A DNA stretch of 64,000 nt from Oscillospiraceae bacterium (GCA_017847835.1 JAGASH010000005.1:186001-250000); one strand, 5' to 3'. Counted from the first letter of the stretch, positions 7,659 to 16,148 are shown. Numbers and translations: made by a program. The notes: a model not told the origin generated them from the letters alone.

Positions 7659-7667
7659 GTAGTTTGT

Positions 7668-7708
7668 GAAAAAATTAATAGGGATCAATCTTGTTGATCC
7701 CTATTAAT
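7668..7708 (-). terminator. Intrinsic terminator of the Ser-rich lipoprotein gene
   Basis: Perfect 15-bp arms (7674-7688 and 7694-7708) with a 5-nt loop are followed by TTTTTC on the minus strand, about 20 nt after the stop codon. Confidence 0.9.
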
Positions 7709-7727
7709 ATTTAATTTCTCCTTGAGG

Positions 7728-8444
7728 TTAAGGCATATCGTCCCAGTCAACATTCCAGTCAAGTGCGCCGTTGCCGCCGCCGTTGTCGATGCGTTTTTCA
7801 TCCTCAATGGCTTTATCATTTTCGGCCTTGGTCAGGCGATGTGAGCCGTACTCAGTCCAGAAAGAAACAACCGGGTAGCCATAGCTGTCAAGTGGAACGC
7901 TATCCGCTTTTGCATGCAATGCGCCAGATGCATCGTAATAACCTCCGTAGGGGCCGGGTGTGTTGCCTGGGGCGTCGGGGTTCCAGTAGGGTGAGGTGGG
8001 GGTTGTGGTGTTTCCGCCGGAGCTACTGCTCGAGCTTGTGGGCTTGCTTGTGGAGGTGTTACCTGAACTGCTAGAGGTGTCAGAGTTCGAAGAACTGCTC
8101 GTGGGTTGGCTCGTGGGTTCGGAGGTAGGCTCAGATGTGGAAACATCTGTCGAGGTGTCTGAGGTGGAGTTATCACCTTGTGATGATTGATTGCTTGTGA
8201 GGATGTCTTGGTTGTCGGTTACGATAACGGCGATATCTTCAGTGCTGCCATCACCAATATCAACACTGCTTTCCACGGTTGACGAACTGCTCGATTCGGA
8301 TGAACTTGAACTTGTTTCAACCGAGGCTGTACTTGATTCAACAGAACTGCTGCTCATTTCGCTAACAGATTGCTCACCGCAACCGACAAGAAAAACCGCC
8401 GCACAAAACGTCAAAACCCCGATTATCTTTCTTTTATGTTTCAT
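7728..8444 (-). CDS. Ser/Thr-rich surface lipoprotein
   Basis: About 238 residues, starting at the ATG that follows AAGGAGG by 7 nt. The N-terminus is a lipoprotein signal peptide: MKHKRK, a hydrophobic stretch and the lipobox LVGC (Cys about residue 22). Residues 25-165 are low-complexity Ser/Thr/Pro/Asn, probably an extended, possibly O-glycosylated stalk. The last 70 residues are Gly/Tyr/Asp-rich (PYWNPDAPGN, then SFWTEYGSHRLTKAENDKAIEDEK) and look like a small folded head. No family recognised. It has its own promoter and terminator. Confidence 0.8.
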   Translation of the reverse strand: MKHKRKIIGVLTFCAAVFLVGCGEQSVSEMSSSSVESSTASVETSSSSSESSSSSTVESSVDIGDGSTEDIAVIVTDNQDILTSNQSSQGDNSTSDTSTDVSTSEPTSEPTSQPTSSSSNSDTSSSSGNTSTSKPTSSSSSSGGNTTTPTSPYWNPDAPGNTPGPYGGYYDASGALHAKADSVPLDSYGYPVVSFWTEYGSHRLTKAENDKAIEDEKRIDNGGGNGALDWNVDWDDMP

Positions 8445-8481
8445 AGAGTTTCCTCCTTGCAATTTCTCGTGAATTTACTTT

Positions 8482-8510
8482 ATTTTACCACATTTAACGC
8501 AATCTGTCAA
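8482..8510 (-). promoter_or_regulatory. Sigma-A promoter of the lipoprotein gene
   Basis: On the minus strand TTGACA, a 17-nt spacer and TAAAAT lie about 38 nt ahead of the start codon. Confidence 0.85.
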
Positions 8511-8530
8511 CCGCCCCGCAAATTTTTATA

Positions 8531-8560
8531 GAATATCACCACCGATTTCCGACAATAATA
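8531..8560 (+). promoter_or_regulatory. Possible SigF/SigG-type promoter of sigG
   Basis: GAATA (8531-8535) and AATAATA (8554-8560), separated by 18 nt, loosely match the forespore sigma consensus (GNATA and CATNNTA). No sigma-A promoter is evident. If used, the transcript would start inside the leader hairpin, so this promoter and that hairpin exclude each other. Confidence 0.3.
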
Positions 8561-8584
8561 CTTGTACAATCAAGTTGTCGGAGG
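8549..8584 (+). promoter_or_regulatory. Leader hairpin overlapping the sigG ribosome-binding site
   Basis: CCGACAA (8549-8555) pairs with TTGTCGG (8575-8581), and CTTG (8561-8564) with CAAG (8571-8574). This gives an 11-bp stem with a 5-nt bulge and a 6-nt loop. The 3' arm reaches into the GGAGG Shine-Dalgarno (8580-8584), so folding would limit translation of sigG, provided transcription starts upstream of 8549. Confidence 0.5.
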
Positions 8585-8591
8585 TGGTTTT

Positions 8592-9362
8592 TTGTATTAC
8601 AATAAGGTCGAAATCAGCGGCGTGAACACCGCAAAGCTCACGGTACTGAAAGAAAGCGAGAAAATGGAGCTGCTCAAACGCGTGAAACAGGGCGATATGG
8701 CGGCGCGCGAGGAGCTTATCCGCGGCAATCTTCGGCTCGTGCTCAGCGTTATCCAGCGCTTCACCAACCGCGGCGAAAGCGCAGACGACCTCTTTCAGGT
8801 GGGCTGTATCGGACTTATTAAGGCGATTGACAACTTTGATATAACGCAGCCCGTGCGCTTCAGCACTTACGCTGTGCCTATGATTATGGGCGAACTGCGC
8901 CGGTATCTTCGCGATAACGCTCCCGTGCGCGTGAGCCGCTCTATGCGCGATATGGCGTACAAAGCTATGCAGGCAAAGGAAAAGCTGATTAACGAAATGG
9001 GCAGAGAACCCAAAATCGAGGAAATTGCAAAAGAACTCGGTGTGCCGCGACAGGACGTGGTAATCGCGCTCGAAGCGATAAGCGAGCCGATTTCGCTCTA
9101 CGAGCCGGTTTTCTCGGAGTCGGGAGATACGATTTACGTTCTCGACCAGCTCGGCGACCACAACGACGATATGAACTGGCTCAACGAAATCTCGCTGAAA
9201 GAGGCTATCGAACAGCTCGGAAACCGCGAGAAGCGTATCTTAAATCTGCGGTTTTTCCGCGGGAAAACGCAGGTTGAAGTGGCAAAGGAAATCGGGATAA
9301 GTCAGGCGCAGGTTTCACGGCTTGAAAAATGCGCGCTGAATAAAATCAAAAACCGCATATAA
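8592..9362 (+). CDS. sigG: RNA polymerase sporulation sigma factor SigG
   Basis: A 256-residue sigma-70 family protein that directs late forespore transcription. The start is taken as the TTG at 8592, 7 nt after GGAGG. The protein then opens YYNKVEISGVNTAKLTVL, the characteristic SigG N-terminus. Region 2 reads NLRLVLSVIQRF and DDLFQVGCIGLIKAIDNFD, region 3 REPKIEEIAKELGVP, and region 4 carries TQVEVAKEIGISQAQVSRLEK. The usual neighbour sigE (with spoIIGA) is absent. Its presence shows the organism can form endospores or descends from one that did. Confidence 0.95.
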   Translation: MYYNKVEISGVNTAKLTVLKESEKMELLKRVKQGDMAAREELIRGNLRLVLSVIQRFTNRGESADDLFQVGCIGLIKAIDNFDITQPVRFSTYAVPMIMGELRRYLRDNAPVRVSRSMRDMAYKAMQAKEKLINEMGREPKIEEIAKELGVPRQDVVIALEAISEPISLYEPVFSESGDTIYVLDQLGDHNDDMNWLNEISLKEAIEQLGNREKRILNLRFFRGKTQVEVAKEIGISQAQVSRLEKCALNKIKNRI

Positions 9363-9365
9363 AAA

Positions 9366-9397
9366 TTCCCCTTTCGCAATTCGCGGAAGGGGTTTCG
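9366..9397. terminator. Bidirectional terminator between sigG and the nitroreductase gene
   Basis: CCCCTT/AAGGGG and CGC/GCG stems with loop AATTC; short T-runs occur on both sides and the genes converge here. Confidence 0.7.
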
Positions 9398-9398
9398 A

Positions 9399-10034
9399 TT
9401 ACCATTTGTTCAAGTGAATTCGCTCTTTTACATCAATGTCTTTCTGCTTGATAACAGGCGCGTTTTCCTGCGGTTTTCCTATGCCGATAAAGCACGGCAT
9501 AAAGTAATCGTTCGGGAAACCAAGCACTTTCTTCGCGTATTTGTCCTCGCTTCCGAGAGGAATTCGCAGATTACAGCCGTATCCCTCTGCGGTTGCCGCG
9601 AGAAAAAGGTTCTCGATACTGCACCAGATTGACGCGAAACCGTTCAAGTGCGAGATGTTTTCGGGGTGAAGAATGTCGGTTTTCTGTTTCAAAAGCGGAA
9701 TTACAACAACCGACGCGTCCATAAGCATTTTATGCTGCTTCGGAACAGCGTTTCGGTAAGCGCTCTGCTGTTCGCTATCGTTCAAATTCCAGTCTTTAAG
9801 CAGCTGCTCCATATCTTCATCGGAAATACCCTTCGGTATGATATCAAGCAATTTTGCCGCGGTTTCCTTGTCGCGAATTACAATATAATGCCAGTCTCGC
9901 ATATGGTCATTTGTTGGAGCTTTCAGCGCCGCCGCGATTATTCTCTCGACAACAGCCTGCGGTATCTCCTCACTTACAAAATCGCGGATTGTTCTTCTTT
10001 TTTCAACAGCCTCGTAGAATTCCATCTTGCACAA
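9399..10034 (-). CDS. Nitroreductase family protein
   Basis: A 211-residue FMN-dependent oxidoreductase fold. The family start EAVEKRRTIRDF is followed by the APTNDHMRDWHYIVIRD segment, the LFLAATAEGYGCNLRIPLG helix and the ending GFPNDYFMPCFIGIG. Members reduce nitro compounds, quinones or flavins with NAD(P)H; the natural substrate is unknown. It is the last gene of an operon with the P-type ATPase homologue and the DUF368 gene, 8 nt after the latter. Confidence 0.9.
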   Translation of the reverse strand: MCKMEFYEAVEKRRTIRDFVSEEIPQAVVERIIAAALKAPTNDHMRDWHYIVIRDKETAAKLLDIIPKGISDEDMEQLLKDWNLNDSEQQSAYRNAVPKQHKMLMDASVVVIPLLKQKTDILHPENISHLNGFASIWCSIENLFLAATAEGYGCNLRIPLGSEDKYAKKVLGFPNDYFMPCFIGIGKPQENAPVIKQKDIDVKERIHLNKW

Positions 10035-10042
10035 CCTTTCTT

Positions 10043-10894
10043 TTATTCCGCACTCTTCCCCGCTTTGCCCAGCTTTTCAAACAGCAGCGAAGCAATCACT
10101 CCGAGCAGCAGGAACACAAATCCGTAACCCGTTTGCAGATTGAACCCGAAACCGTCCGGCAAAATCGCGTAAACCGAGCCGATAACCAAGCCCATAAGCG
10201 CGGAATATACCATAAGTCTGTTCTTCGCGATAAGCATTGAAATCAGTTTTGCGCCGACCACAATTCCCACAACCGCACCGATTGCAAACGGTATTATTAC
10301 ATAGAAATTGAACGTCGAAAGCGCGCCGATTATCGTTTCGTAAACGCCAAGCAGCATCATCACAAACGAGCCGGAAATTCCCGGGATTATCATCGTCACC
10401 GCCGAGAGTGCCGCGCAGGCAACCATTTTCAGCGAGAAGACCAAGTCAAAGCCCTCGATATTTTCAGCAGTAAGCGAGAAGATGTTCAGCTTTTCCAGCA
10501 CGGAAAGCGCAATCACGAATGCCATTGCTGTCACAAACGGCAGAATGCAAAGCGGCTTAGGCTTTTTTTCGGCGGTGCCCAGACGATAAATCAGCGGTAT
10601 TCCGCCGAGAATTAGTCCGATGAAGAACAAATTTGTCTGCACGGCAAAGCTCACAAACATATGCGAGATAACCTTTGCGGAAACCAGAATTCCCGTGCCA
10701 GCTCCCAGCGCAAACGTCAGCAAAAACGGGAAATTCTTGAAGATTTTCTTCACTCCCGAAATCGCGTCCGTCAGCCTGTCGAAAATACCGAAAACCACCA
10801 GCATTGTGCCGCCGCTTACTCCGGGAATTACGTTTGCCGTGCCGAAAATCAGCCCGCAGAGAAAATACTTAAAATACTCAACAACTTTTTTCAT
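10043..10894 (-). CDS. DUF368 family membrane protein (PopT-like undecaprenyl-phosphate translocase)
   Basis: A 283-residue polytopic membrane protein with eight or more hydrophobic segments. Two copies of the family signature are visible: IPGVSGGTMLVVFGIFDR near residue 23 and IPGISGSFVMMLLGVYETI near residue 165. DUF368 proteins, with DedA proteins, have been reported to return undecaprenyl phosphate across the membrane for cell-wall synthesis. Assignment of that role here is by family. It lies 25 nt downstream of the degenerate P-type ATPase gene. Confidence 0.88.
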   Translation of the reverse strand: MKKVVEYFKYFLCGLIFGTANVIPGVSGGTMLVVFGIFDRLTDAISGVKKIFKNFPFLLTFALGAGTGILVSAKVISHMFVSFAVQTNLFFIGLILGGIPLIYRLGTAEKKPKPLCILPFVTAMAFVIALSVLEKLNIFSLTAENIEGFDLVFSLKMVACAALSAVTMIIPGISGSFVMMLLGVYETIIGALSTFNFYVIIPFAIGAVVGIVVGAKLISMLIAKNRLMVYSALMGLVIGSVYAILPDGFGFNLQTGYGFVFLLLGVIASLLFEKLGKAGKSAE

Positions 10895-10919
10895 TTTCGC
10901 TCCTCTTCCCCAACTTGTC

Positions 10920-13373
10920 TTATCTTATTTTTATGAAACGTCTGACAAAATAATACACGATTGCGGGGAAAATTCCTGTCAAAAGGCTTACGATAAGCGC
11001 AAGGAAATTTATCGGATACAGCCCGAAAGACGAATTTACAAATGGAATATAGCACAGCAATATCGGCGCGAGAACAGCCGCAGCTATTCCGATTTTTGCG
11101 ATAATGCCCGCGTTTTTAAAAGTCCGAAACGGCATATCGTCCGACTGTCCCAGCAAGGCAAAAGCCGCTGTACAGCAGAAATATGTGAGCAGCGCGCAGC
11201 TTATTCCGTTCGAAGTATTCACGCTGTTTAGCCCGTAAGAAGCAGCCGCGACAAGTCCCGAAAGCGCACCGACAAGCGCGGATTTCCCGATAAATCGGAA
11301 GTTCAGCTTGCGCTCCGCGACAAATTCAGACGGCGGCATTCCGTACTCCATATCAGCTTTGCCCTCCGTGTATCCTACCGCCAGCAACGGCAAAATCACC
11401 ATTGTCGCAAGCGCTATAATCGGCGGGTTCAGAATAACACTTTCGCTTATGAAAAGATTGAAAATCACAAGCGTTATCATTCCGATATATCCCGAAATCA
11501 ACATCGAAACAGCACGTTTGATGTTTCTGTGAATTTGCCGTGCGCAGGAAATTGTCTGCGCAATCGCAAGGAAATTGTCGTCGTTCATCACGATATCCGC
11601 AGCCTCGCAGGTACTTCCGACGCTGTGCGCAGCAATCGTTATGCCGATATTCGCCTCGTCAAGCGCTTCTGCGTCGGTCGGACGTGTTCCCGTCATTGCC
11701 ACAACCTCGCCGTTTTTCTTGAAACGGTCGATTATATACAGCTTCTGCTCGGGTGTAATCTTCGCGTAAATATTCGCGCTGCAGTCAAGGTCGGCTTTCT
11801 TCCCGCGGATTTGCTCGATTTCCGTGCCTGTGATAACCTTGTCGGTAGATATTCCAATCATCTTTCCCGTGGATATCGCAACGCTCGGATTTTCCTCCGT
11901 CAGCATAACAACGCGCACTCCCGCTTTTTTGCAGGTGTTTACGGCGGTTGAAACCGAGTCGCGAAGCGGTGCCGAAAAAGCGGCAAAGCCCACAAATGTA
12001 TAGCTGAAACCGATTGTCTTGTCAAGCTCGCCTGAACCCGCTTCAACACACGCAAAAGCTATAACCGAGCAGCCGTTTTCATAATAATCCTGATAACGCT
12101 TCTGCGTTGCCAGAAGTATATCACCGCTCAGCTTGCACATCGGAAGAATTTGCTCGGGAGTGCCCTTAATGCAGTAAATTCTGTCACCGCCGACTTCCCA
12201 CAAAGCTCCGCTTATCGTGTCGCCGCTGTCGGCAAGGTTTTCGATAAACTTGTTTTCGGTAAATACGTCCGAGATTTTCTCGTCGAAAAACGTCGCCTTT
12301 ACCAAAAGCGCGCGCTCGGCAGGGTCTGTTGTGTTCTGTCCGCAAGCAAGAGCAGCAACCTTGTAAAGCAACTCCTCGCTTCGAGCGTAAATTCCGCGAA
12401 CTTCAAGACGGTTTTTGGAAATCGCGCCCTCTTTTTCCACGCAAAGAACAGAAAGACTGTTAAGCTGTTCAATATCGCTCAGAGATTTCACAACAGCGCC
12501 GTTTTTGATAAGCTCAGCCGAGCCTTTTGTGTAGTAATATCTGATTATCGAGGAAATTCCCGTCGGGATAAAGCAAAGTCCCAGCGAAACCGCGCTGAAA
12601 GCGCACAAAAGCATATCCTCACCGCCGAGGAATTTCACGAGGATAGAAATCAATGTAAGCAAAATCGCAACCAGAGCGCAAAACGGCACAGACCTGCGAA
12701 CGATTTTCTCAAATCCTGTGTAATAGGAGTGACGCTCGGGATTTTCACCGACGTGCTGATACAGCTTTGTGTCAACTCCCGTGGCACTTACGCGGCAAAT
12801 TGCAACTCCCGACAAAACCGTTGTTCCGCTGTATACAAAGGTAGGCTTTAAATCGTTTTTTGAAATTGCGCCGGTGTATTTTGCCACAGGCTTGTTGCTT
12901 CCCGTGAAAACGCTCTCGTCGCACGTCAGGTCGCGCGCTTCCATTATAAATGCGTCTGCGGGAACGCGCTCTCCCGCCTGAACGACAATCGTATCCTCGG
13001 GAACAATAAACTGCTTTTCAATCATCTTCAGCGTACCGTTTCTGATTACCCTGAACTTTACCGTTGTGCTTTCTTTGAGCTCGTCCAGACGCTTGTCCGC
13101 GGATTTCCTGAAATAAATCTCACCCGCGCAATATGCCGCGTCAATCAGAATTGTAAAAATTCCCGCTCCTATTCCCATTCCGAAAAAGGACAGAATTCCC
13201 GCAATGAACATCAGCAAAACCGACGGCGACAGAAAAATCTCCGCATAGGAAAACCTTTCCGCGCGCTTTGTTTCTTTTGAACCGACGTTCAAGCCATAGA
13301 GCTTTGTATTCTTTTCTATTTCATTATCGGTTAGTCCGAAATAATCCTCTTTAAAATTAAAAAACTGAGCCAT
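10920..13373 (-). CDS. Full-length P-type ATPase homologue lacking catalytic motifs (pseudoenzyme)
   Basis: An 817-residue protein with the full P2-type ATPase plan: M1-M2 (about 48-90), actuator domain, M3-M4 (228-285), P and N domains and four to six C-terminal membrane segments. The phosphorylation motif DKTG is EKEG (313-316), the actuator TGES is TGSN (157-160), and M4 PEGL is PTGI (270-273). TGD becomes TEE (492-494), GDGxND becomes GTRPTD (562-567), and the DPLR motif is APLR. Only KGTPEQIL in the N domain stays normal. The frame is intact and the operon has a good promoter, so it is not simply a decaying gene. It probably cannot form the aspartyl phosphate; a regulatory or structural role is inferred. 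Confidence 0.9.
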   Translation of the reverse strand: MAQFFNFKEDYFGLTDNEIEKNTKLYGLNVGSKETKRAERFSYAEIFLSPSVLLMFIAGILSFFGMGIGAGIFTILIDAAYCAGEIYFRKSADKRLDELKESTTVKFRVIRNGTLKMIEKQFIVPEDTIVVQAGERVPADAFIMEARDLTCDESVFTGSNKPVAKYTGAISKNDLKPTFVYSGTTVLSGVAICRVSATGVDTKLYQHVGENPERHSYYTGFEKIVRRSVPFCALVAILLTLISILVKFLGGEDMLLCAFSAVSLGLCFIPTGISSIIRYYYTKGSAELIKNGAVVKSLSDIEQLNSLSVLCVEKEGAISKNRLEVRGIYARSEELLYKVAALACGQNTTDPAERALLVKATFFDEKISDVFTENKFIENLADSGDTISGALWEVGGDRIYCIKGTPEQILPMCKLSGDILLATQKRYQDYYENGCSVIAFACVEAGSGELDKTIGFSYTFVGFAAFSAPLRDSVSTAVNTCKKAGVRVVMLTEENPSVAISTGKMIGISTDKVITGTEIEQIRGKKADLDCSANIYAKITPEQKLYIIDRFKKNGEVVAMTGTRPTDAEALDEANIGITIAAHSVGSTCEAADIVMNDDNFLAIAQTISCARQIHRNIKRAVSMLISGYIGMITLVIFNLFISESVILNPPIIALATMVILPLLAVGYTEGKADMEYGMPPSEFVAERKLNFRFIGKSALVGALSGLVAAASYGLNSVNTSNGISCALLTYFCCTAAFALLGQSDDMPFRTFKNAGIIAKIGIAAAVLAPILLCYIPFVNSSFGLYPINFLALIVSLLTGIFPAIVYYFVRRFIKIR

Positions 13374-13413
13374 CTTTTTTTACCTCATAGATGAAAATAG
13401 GTATACACATTTT

Positions 13414-13442
13414 ATTATACATCTTTTTGACAGTAAAATCAA
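13414..13442 (-). promoter_or_regulatory. Sigma-A promoter of the P-type homologue/DUF368/nitroreductase operon
   Basis: On the minus strand TTGATT, a 17-nt spacer and TATAAT lie about 40 nt ahead of the start codon. Confidence 0.8.
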
Positions 13443-13462
13443 GTGTTTTTCGGATAATAATA

Positions 13463-13499
13463 CAAAAACTGCCTGCCGTTGTGTTAAAACGACAGGCAA
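13463..13499 (-). terminator. Intrinsic terminator of the AraC-family gene
   Basis: An 11-bp stem with one mismatch (TGCCTGTCGTT and its partner) is followed by TTTTTG on the minus strand, just after the stop codon. Confidence 0.88.
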
Positions 13500-13505
13500 T
13501 TCATT

Positions 13506-14384
13506 TTACTTTTCTTTGACAGCAATCCAGATTTCGCAGTAATAGTTCGGATTATTGATATCGTCCGACGGATAAACTTCAAGCTCCACACCCTGTCCGT
13601 ACTCATAACGCGGGTTCTGAGGGAAAAACTCTGTGACGATTTTCTTGTAGGTTTCCGAGAAGCACTCGGGCATTTTGCCTCTGCACTCAAAAACCACAAA
13701 TGTGCTTTCGGGAATGTCCACAACCTCAAAGCTGTCATTGTCAATCGGTCTTCCGTCATACTCCACGCCTATTCCATACGGGAACTTGTTCGCTTCCATA
13801 TCAAACGAGAAGCATATCCCGAGCAAGCCCTTGAAATGCGGCTCTTTCGGCAAATAGCTGCAAATCTTTGCGATTGAGCCGTCCTTCGTGCACTCGTCCC
13901 AGAATGCCGAGATATCGGCGGTTGCTGTCGCATTTTCGGGCTTTGTCACCTGCTTTTTCTTGCACACAATCTTAAACGGTTTCACCTTTTCAATTCTGTA
14001 ATCCATTGTTGTTCCTCCTGTTAAAATCAATTTCACCGACAGCCGTGAGAATGATTTGACAGCGGCTCCGCGTTTTGCCTCGCTCGGTGTAACACCGTGA
14101 AAACGTGAGAAAGCACGGGTAAAGCTCTCGGGTGAGTCATAGCCGTACTTCATCGCGATTTCGATAATCTTTTCATCGGTGTTCACGATGTCGGAAGCCG
14201 ACATTGAAAGCCGCCTCATTCTGACATAATCCCCCAGCGTAAACCCACAAAGAATACTGAACACACGCTGAAAGTGAAACGACGATGAATAAGCCTTGCG
14301 AGCAGCCGCTTCATAGTCGATTTCCTCCGTCAGGTGAGCTTCTATGTAGTCAATCGCACACTGTATTCCCGAAATCCAATCCAT
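13506..14384 (-). CDS. AraC-family transcriptional regulator with GyrI-like effector domain
   Basis: 292 residues, started at the ATG that lies 6 nt after AGGAGGGA. The N-terminal half (10-105) is a double HTH of the AraC type (SSFHFQRVFSILCGFTLGDYV and IAMKYGYDSPESFTRAFSRFHGVTPSEAKR). The C-terminal part (about 130-292) is a GyrI/BmrR-like ligand-binding fold ending YYCEIWIAVKE. This HTH-plus-GyrI layout resembles Rob-type regulators that sense lipophilic compounds. It is monocistronic. The neighbouring P-type operon is transcribed the same way, so it is not an obvious divergent target. Confidence 0.92.
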   Translation of the reverse strand: MDWISGIQCAIDYIEAHLTEEIDYEAAARKAYSSSFHFQRVFSILCGFTLGDYVRMRRLSMSASDIVNTDEKIIEIAMKYGYDSPESFTRAFSRFHGVTPSEAKRGAAVKSFSRLSVKLILTGGTTMDYRIEKVKPFKIVCKKKQVTKPENATATADISAFWDECTKDGSIAKICSYLPKEPHFKGLLGICFSFDMEANKFPYGIGVEYDGRPIDNDSFEVVDIPESTFVVFECRGKMPECFSETYKKIVTEFFPQNPRYEYGQGVELEVYPSDDINNPNYYCEIWIAVKEK

Positions 14385-14407
14385 TCTCTTCCCTCCTGTC
14401 TGATTCA

Positions 14408-14416
14408 ATTATATCA
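14408..14416 (-). promoter_or_regulatory. Extended -10 promoter of the AraC-family gene
   Basis: TGATATAAT on the minus strand (TGn plus TATAAT) lies about 24 nt ahead of the start codon. No clear -35 hexamer is seen. Confidence 0.6.
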
Positions 14417-14460
14417 CAACAATGTCATAGAATCCTGATATTTTTTGCTCTCCGATGTTA

Positions 14461-14491
14461 AGAAAAAGCACCTTGAAAACCAAAGTGCTTT
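14461..14491 (-). terminator. Intrinsic terminator after the MGMT-family gene
   Basis: AAAGCACTTTG pairs (one mismatch) across a 5-nt loop and is followed by TTTTTC on the minus strand. It ends the tig-clpP-clpX unit. Confidence 0.85.
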
Positions 14492-14500
14492 GTAATCTTA

Positions 14501-14806
14501 TCAAATTCCGTTCCAGAGATATTTCTCCAGATTAACGCGGTTGCCCTCAACCTCGACGCCCTCTGCTTTTAACAGCTCAGCTTGCTCGTTTATCCTGCCG
14601 AATGCAAATGCCTCGGAAAGCTCTCCGAAACGGTTTACCACGCGATAACAGCGAATATTCTCGGGGTCGGGATTGACGTGAAGCGCATACCCCACAACTC
14701 TTGCCCAGCGCGGATTTCCCGCCAGCATTGCAATCTGCCCGTATGTCGCGACTTTCCCGAACGGGATTTTCTTCACAACCTCGTAAATCTTTTCAAAACT
14801 CGTCAC
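14501..14806 (-). CDS. MGMT-family alkyltransferase-like protein
   Basis: A 101-residue protein equal to the C-terminal DNA-binding domain of O6-methylguanine-DNA methyltransferase: the helix-turn-helix IPFGKVATYGQIAMLAG, the arginine-finger region ARVVGYALHVNPDP and the active-site block. The classical PCHR active site reads RCYR (52-55): the Cys is kept but the His that activates it is Tyr. It may be a damage-sensing alkyltransferase-like protein or a weak transferase. It lies 16 nt after clpX and shares its transcript. Confidence 0.85.
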   Translation of the reverse strand: MTSFEKIYEVVKKIPFGKVATYGQIAMLAGNPRWARVVGYALHVNPDPENIRCYRVVNRFGELSEAFAFGRINEQAELLKAEGVEVEGNRVNLEKYLWNGI

Positions 14807-14822
14807 AAACTAACCTCGTTAA

Positions 14823-16109
14823 TCAGTGCGCTTTTTTCTCTGCTTTTACCTTTGCACGCTTTGCGTCACGCTCGATTTTCGGCTCGCCGCCGTCAAGACA
14901 CTCCGCCGTAATCGTAACCTTTGTTATCGTGGGGTCGCTCGGCGCGGTAAACATAATCTCGCGCAAAACGTCCTCGACAATCGAACGAAGTCCGCGTGCG
15001 CCCGTTTTCGCGGCAATAGCCTTTTTCGCGATTGCCCGAAGCGCATCCTCGGTAAATTCAAGGTCGATGTTGTCCGCCTTGAACAGGCACTTGTACTGCT
15101 TGATAAGCGCGTTTTTCGGCTCGTGGAGAATACGCATAAGCGCGTCCTCGTCGAGCGCCTGAAGCGGCGTCACAATCGGTAAACGTCCGATAAGCTCGGG
15201 GATTATGCCGAATTTCACCAAATCTTGCTGAGTGACAAGCTTCAGCATATCTGCGCTTTCCTTGTCCTTGGGTGATTTTACATCAGCGCCAAAGCCCATA
15301 GCCGAGCTTGAAACACGCTGTGCAATCATCTTCTCGATACCCTCGAAAGCGCCGCCGCAGATGAACAGAATGTTCTTCGTGTTCACCTGAATAAACTCCT
15401 GATGCGGGTGTTTTCTGCCGCCCTGAGGAGGTACGTTTGAAACAGTGCCCTCGATGATTTTCAAAAGAGCCTGTTGTACTCCCTCACCGCTTACGTCACG
15501 CGTTATCGAGGTATTCTCGCTTCTGCGGGAAATTTTGTCGATTTCGTCAATGTAGATAATTCCGTGCTCAGCCGCTTCAATATCATAATCGGCAGCCTGA
15601 ATAAGCCTCAGAAGCACGTTTTCAACGTCCTCGCCGACGTATCCTGCCTGCGTGAGCGTGGTAGCGTCCGCGATAGCAAACGGCACATTGAGCATCTTTG
15701 CAAGCGACTGCGCGAGCATTGTTTTACCAACACCCGTCGGTCCGAGCAGCAGCACGTTTGACTTCTGCATTTCAACATCGTTGTCTTCATCATTGAGGAA
15801 AACGCGCTTGTAGTGGTTGTAGACGGAAATCGAAAGAACCTTTTTCGCGTCGTCCTGACCTATAATATACTCATCGAGATAGGCTTTAATCTCCTCGGGA
15901 GTCAAAAGCTCATCGGGCTTTGACAGAAATTTGTCCTTACCCGGACGAGTTGTTTTTGCGGCTTTCTTCTGCGGCTTTATATCGCCGCTTTCCACCAGCA
16001 TATTGTACGAAGTGATGATGCAGTCGCTGCAAATAACCGCGCCTTCGTTGTTTCCGAAGAGCATTCGCGCCTGCGTTTCATTTTTTCCGCAAAATGAACA
16101 TACCATCAT
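14823..16109 (-). CDS. clpX: ATP-dependent Clp protease ATP-binding subunit ClpX
   Basis: A 428-residue AAA+ unfoldase that feeds substrates, including tmRNA-tagged proteins, to ClpP. The N-terminal C4 zinc finger (CSFCGK and CSDCI) is present, then Walker A GPTGVGKT, Walker [10 protein letters not shown], the GYVGEDV pore-1 loop, sensor 2 GARGLRSI and the IGF-type loop replaced by an MGFGAD segment. The real start may be the second Met. It lies 39 nt downstream of clpP. Confidence 0.97.
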   Translation of the reverse strand: MMVCSFCGKNETQARMLFGNNEGAVICSDCIITSYNMLVESGDIKPQKKAAKTTRPGKDKFLSKPDELLTPEEIKAYLDEYIIGQDDAKKVLSISVYNHYKRVFLNDEDNDVEMQKSNVLLLGPTGVGKTMLAQSLAKMLNVPFAIADATTLTQAGYVGEDVENVLLRLIQAADYDIEAAEHGIIYIDEIDKISRRSENTSITRDVSGEGVQQALLKIIEGTVSNVPPQGGRKHPHQEFIQVNTKNILFICGGAFEGIEKMIAQRVSSSAMGFGADVKSPKDKESADMLKLVTQQDLVKFGIIPELIGRLPIVTPLQALDEDALMRILHEPKNALIKQYKCLFKADNIDLEFTEDALRAIAKKAIAAKTGARGLRSIVEDVLREIMFTAPSDPTITKVTITAECLDGGEPKIERDAKRAKVKAEKKAH

Positions 16110-16148
16110 AAAAAATCTTAAACCTCCGAAGAAATTTCCTCAGCGCTT

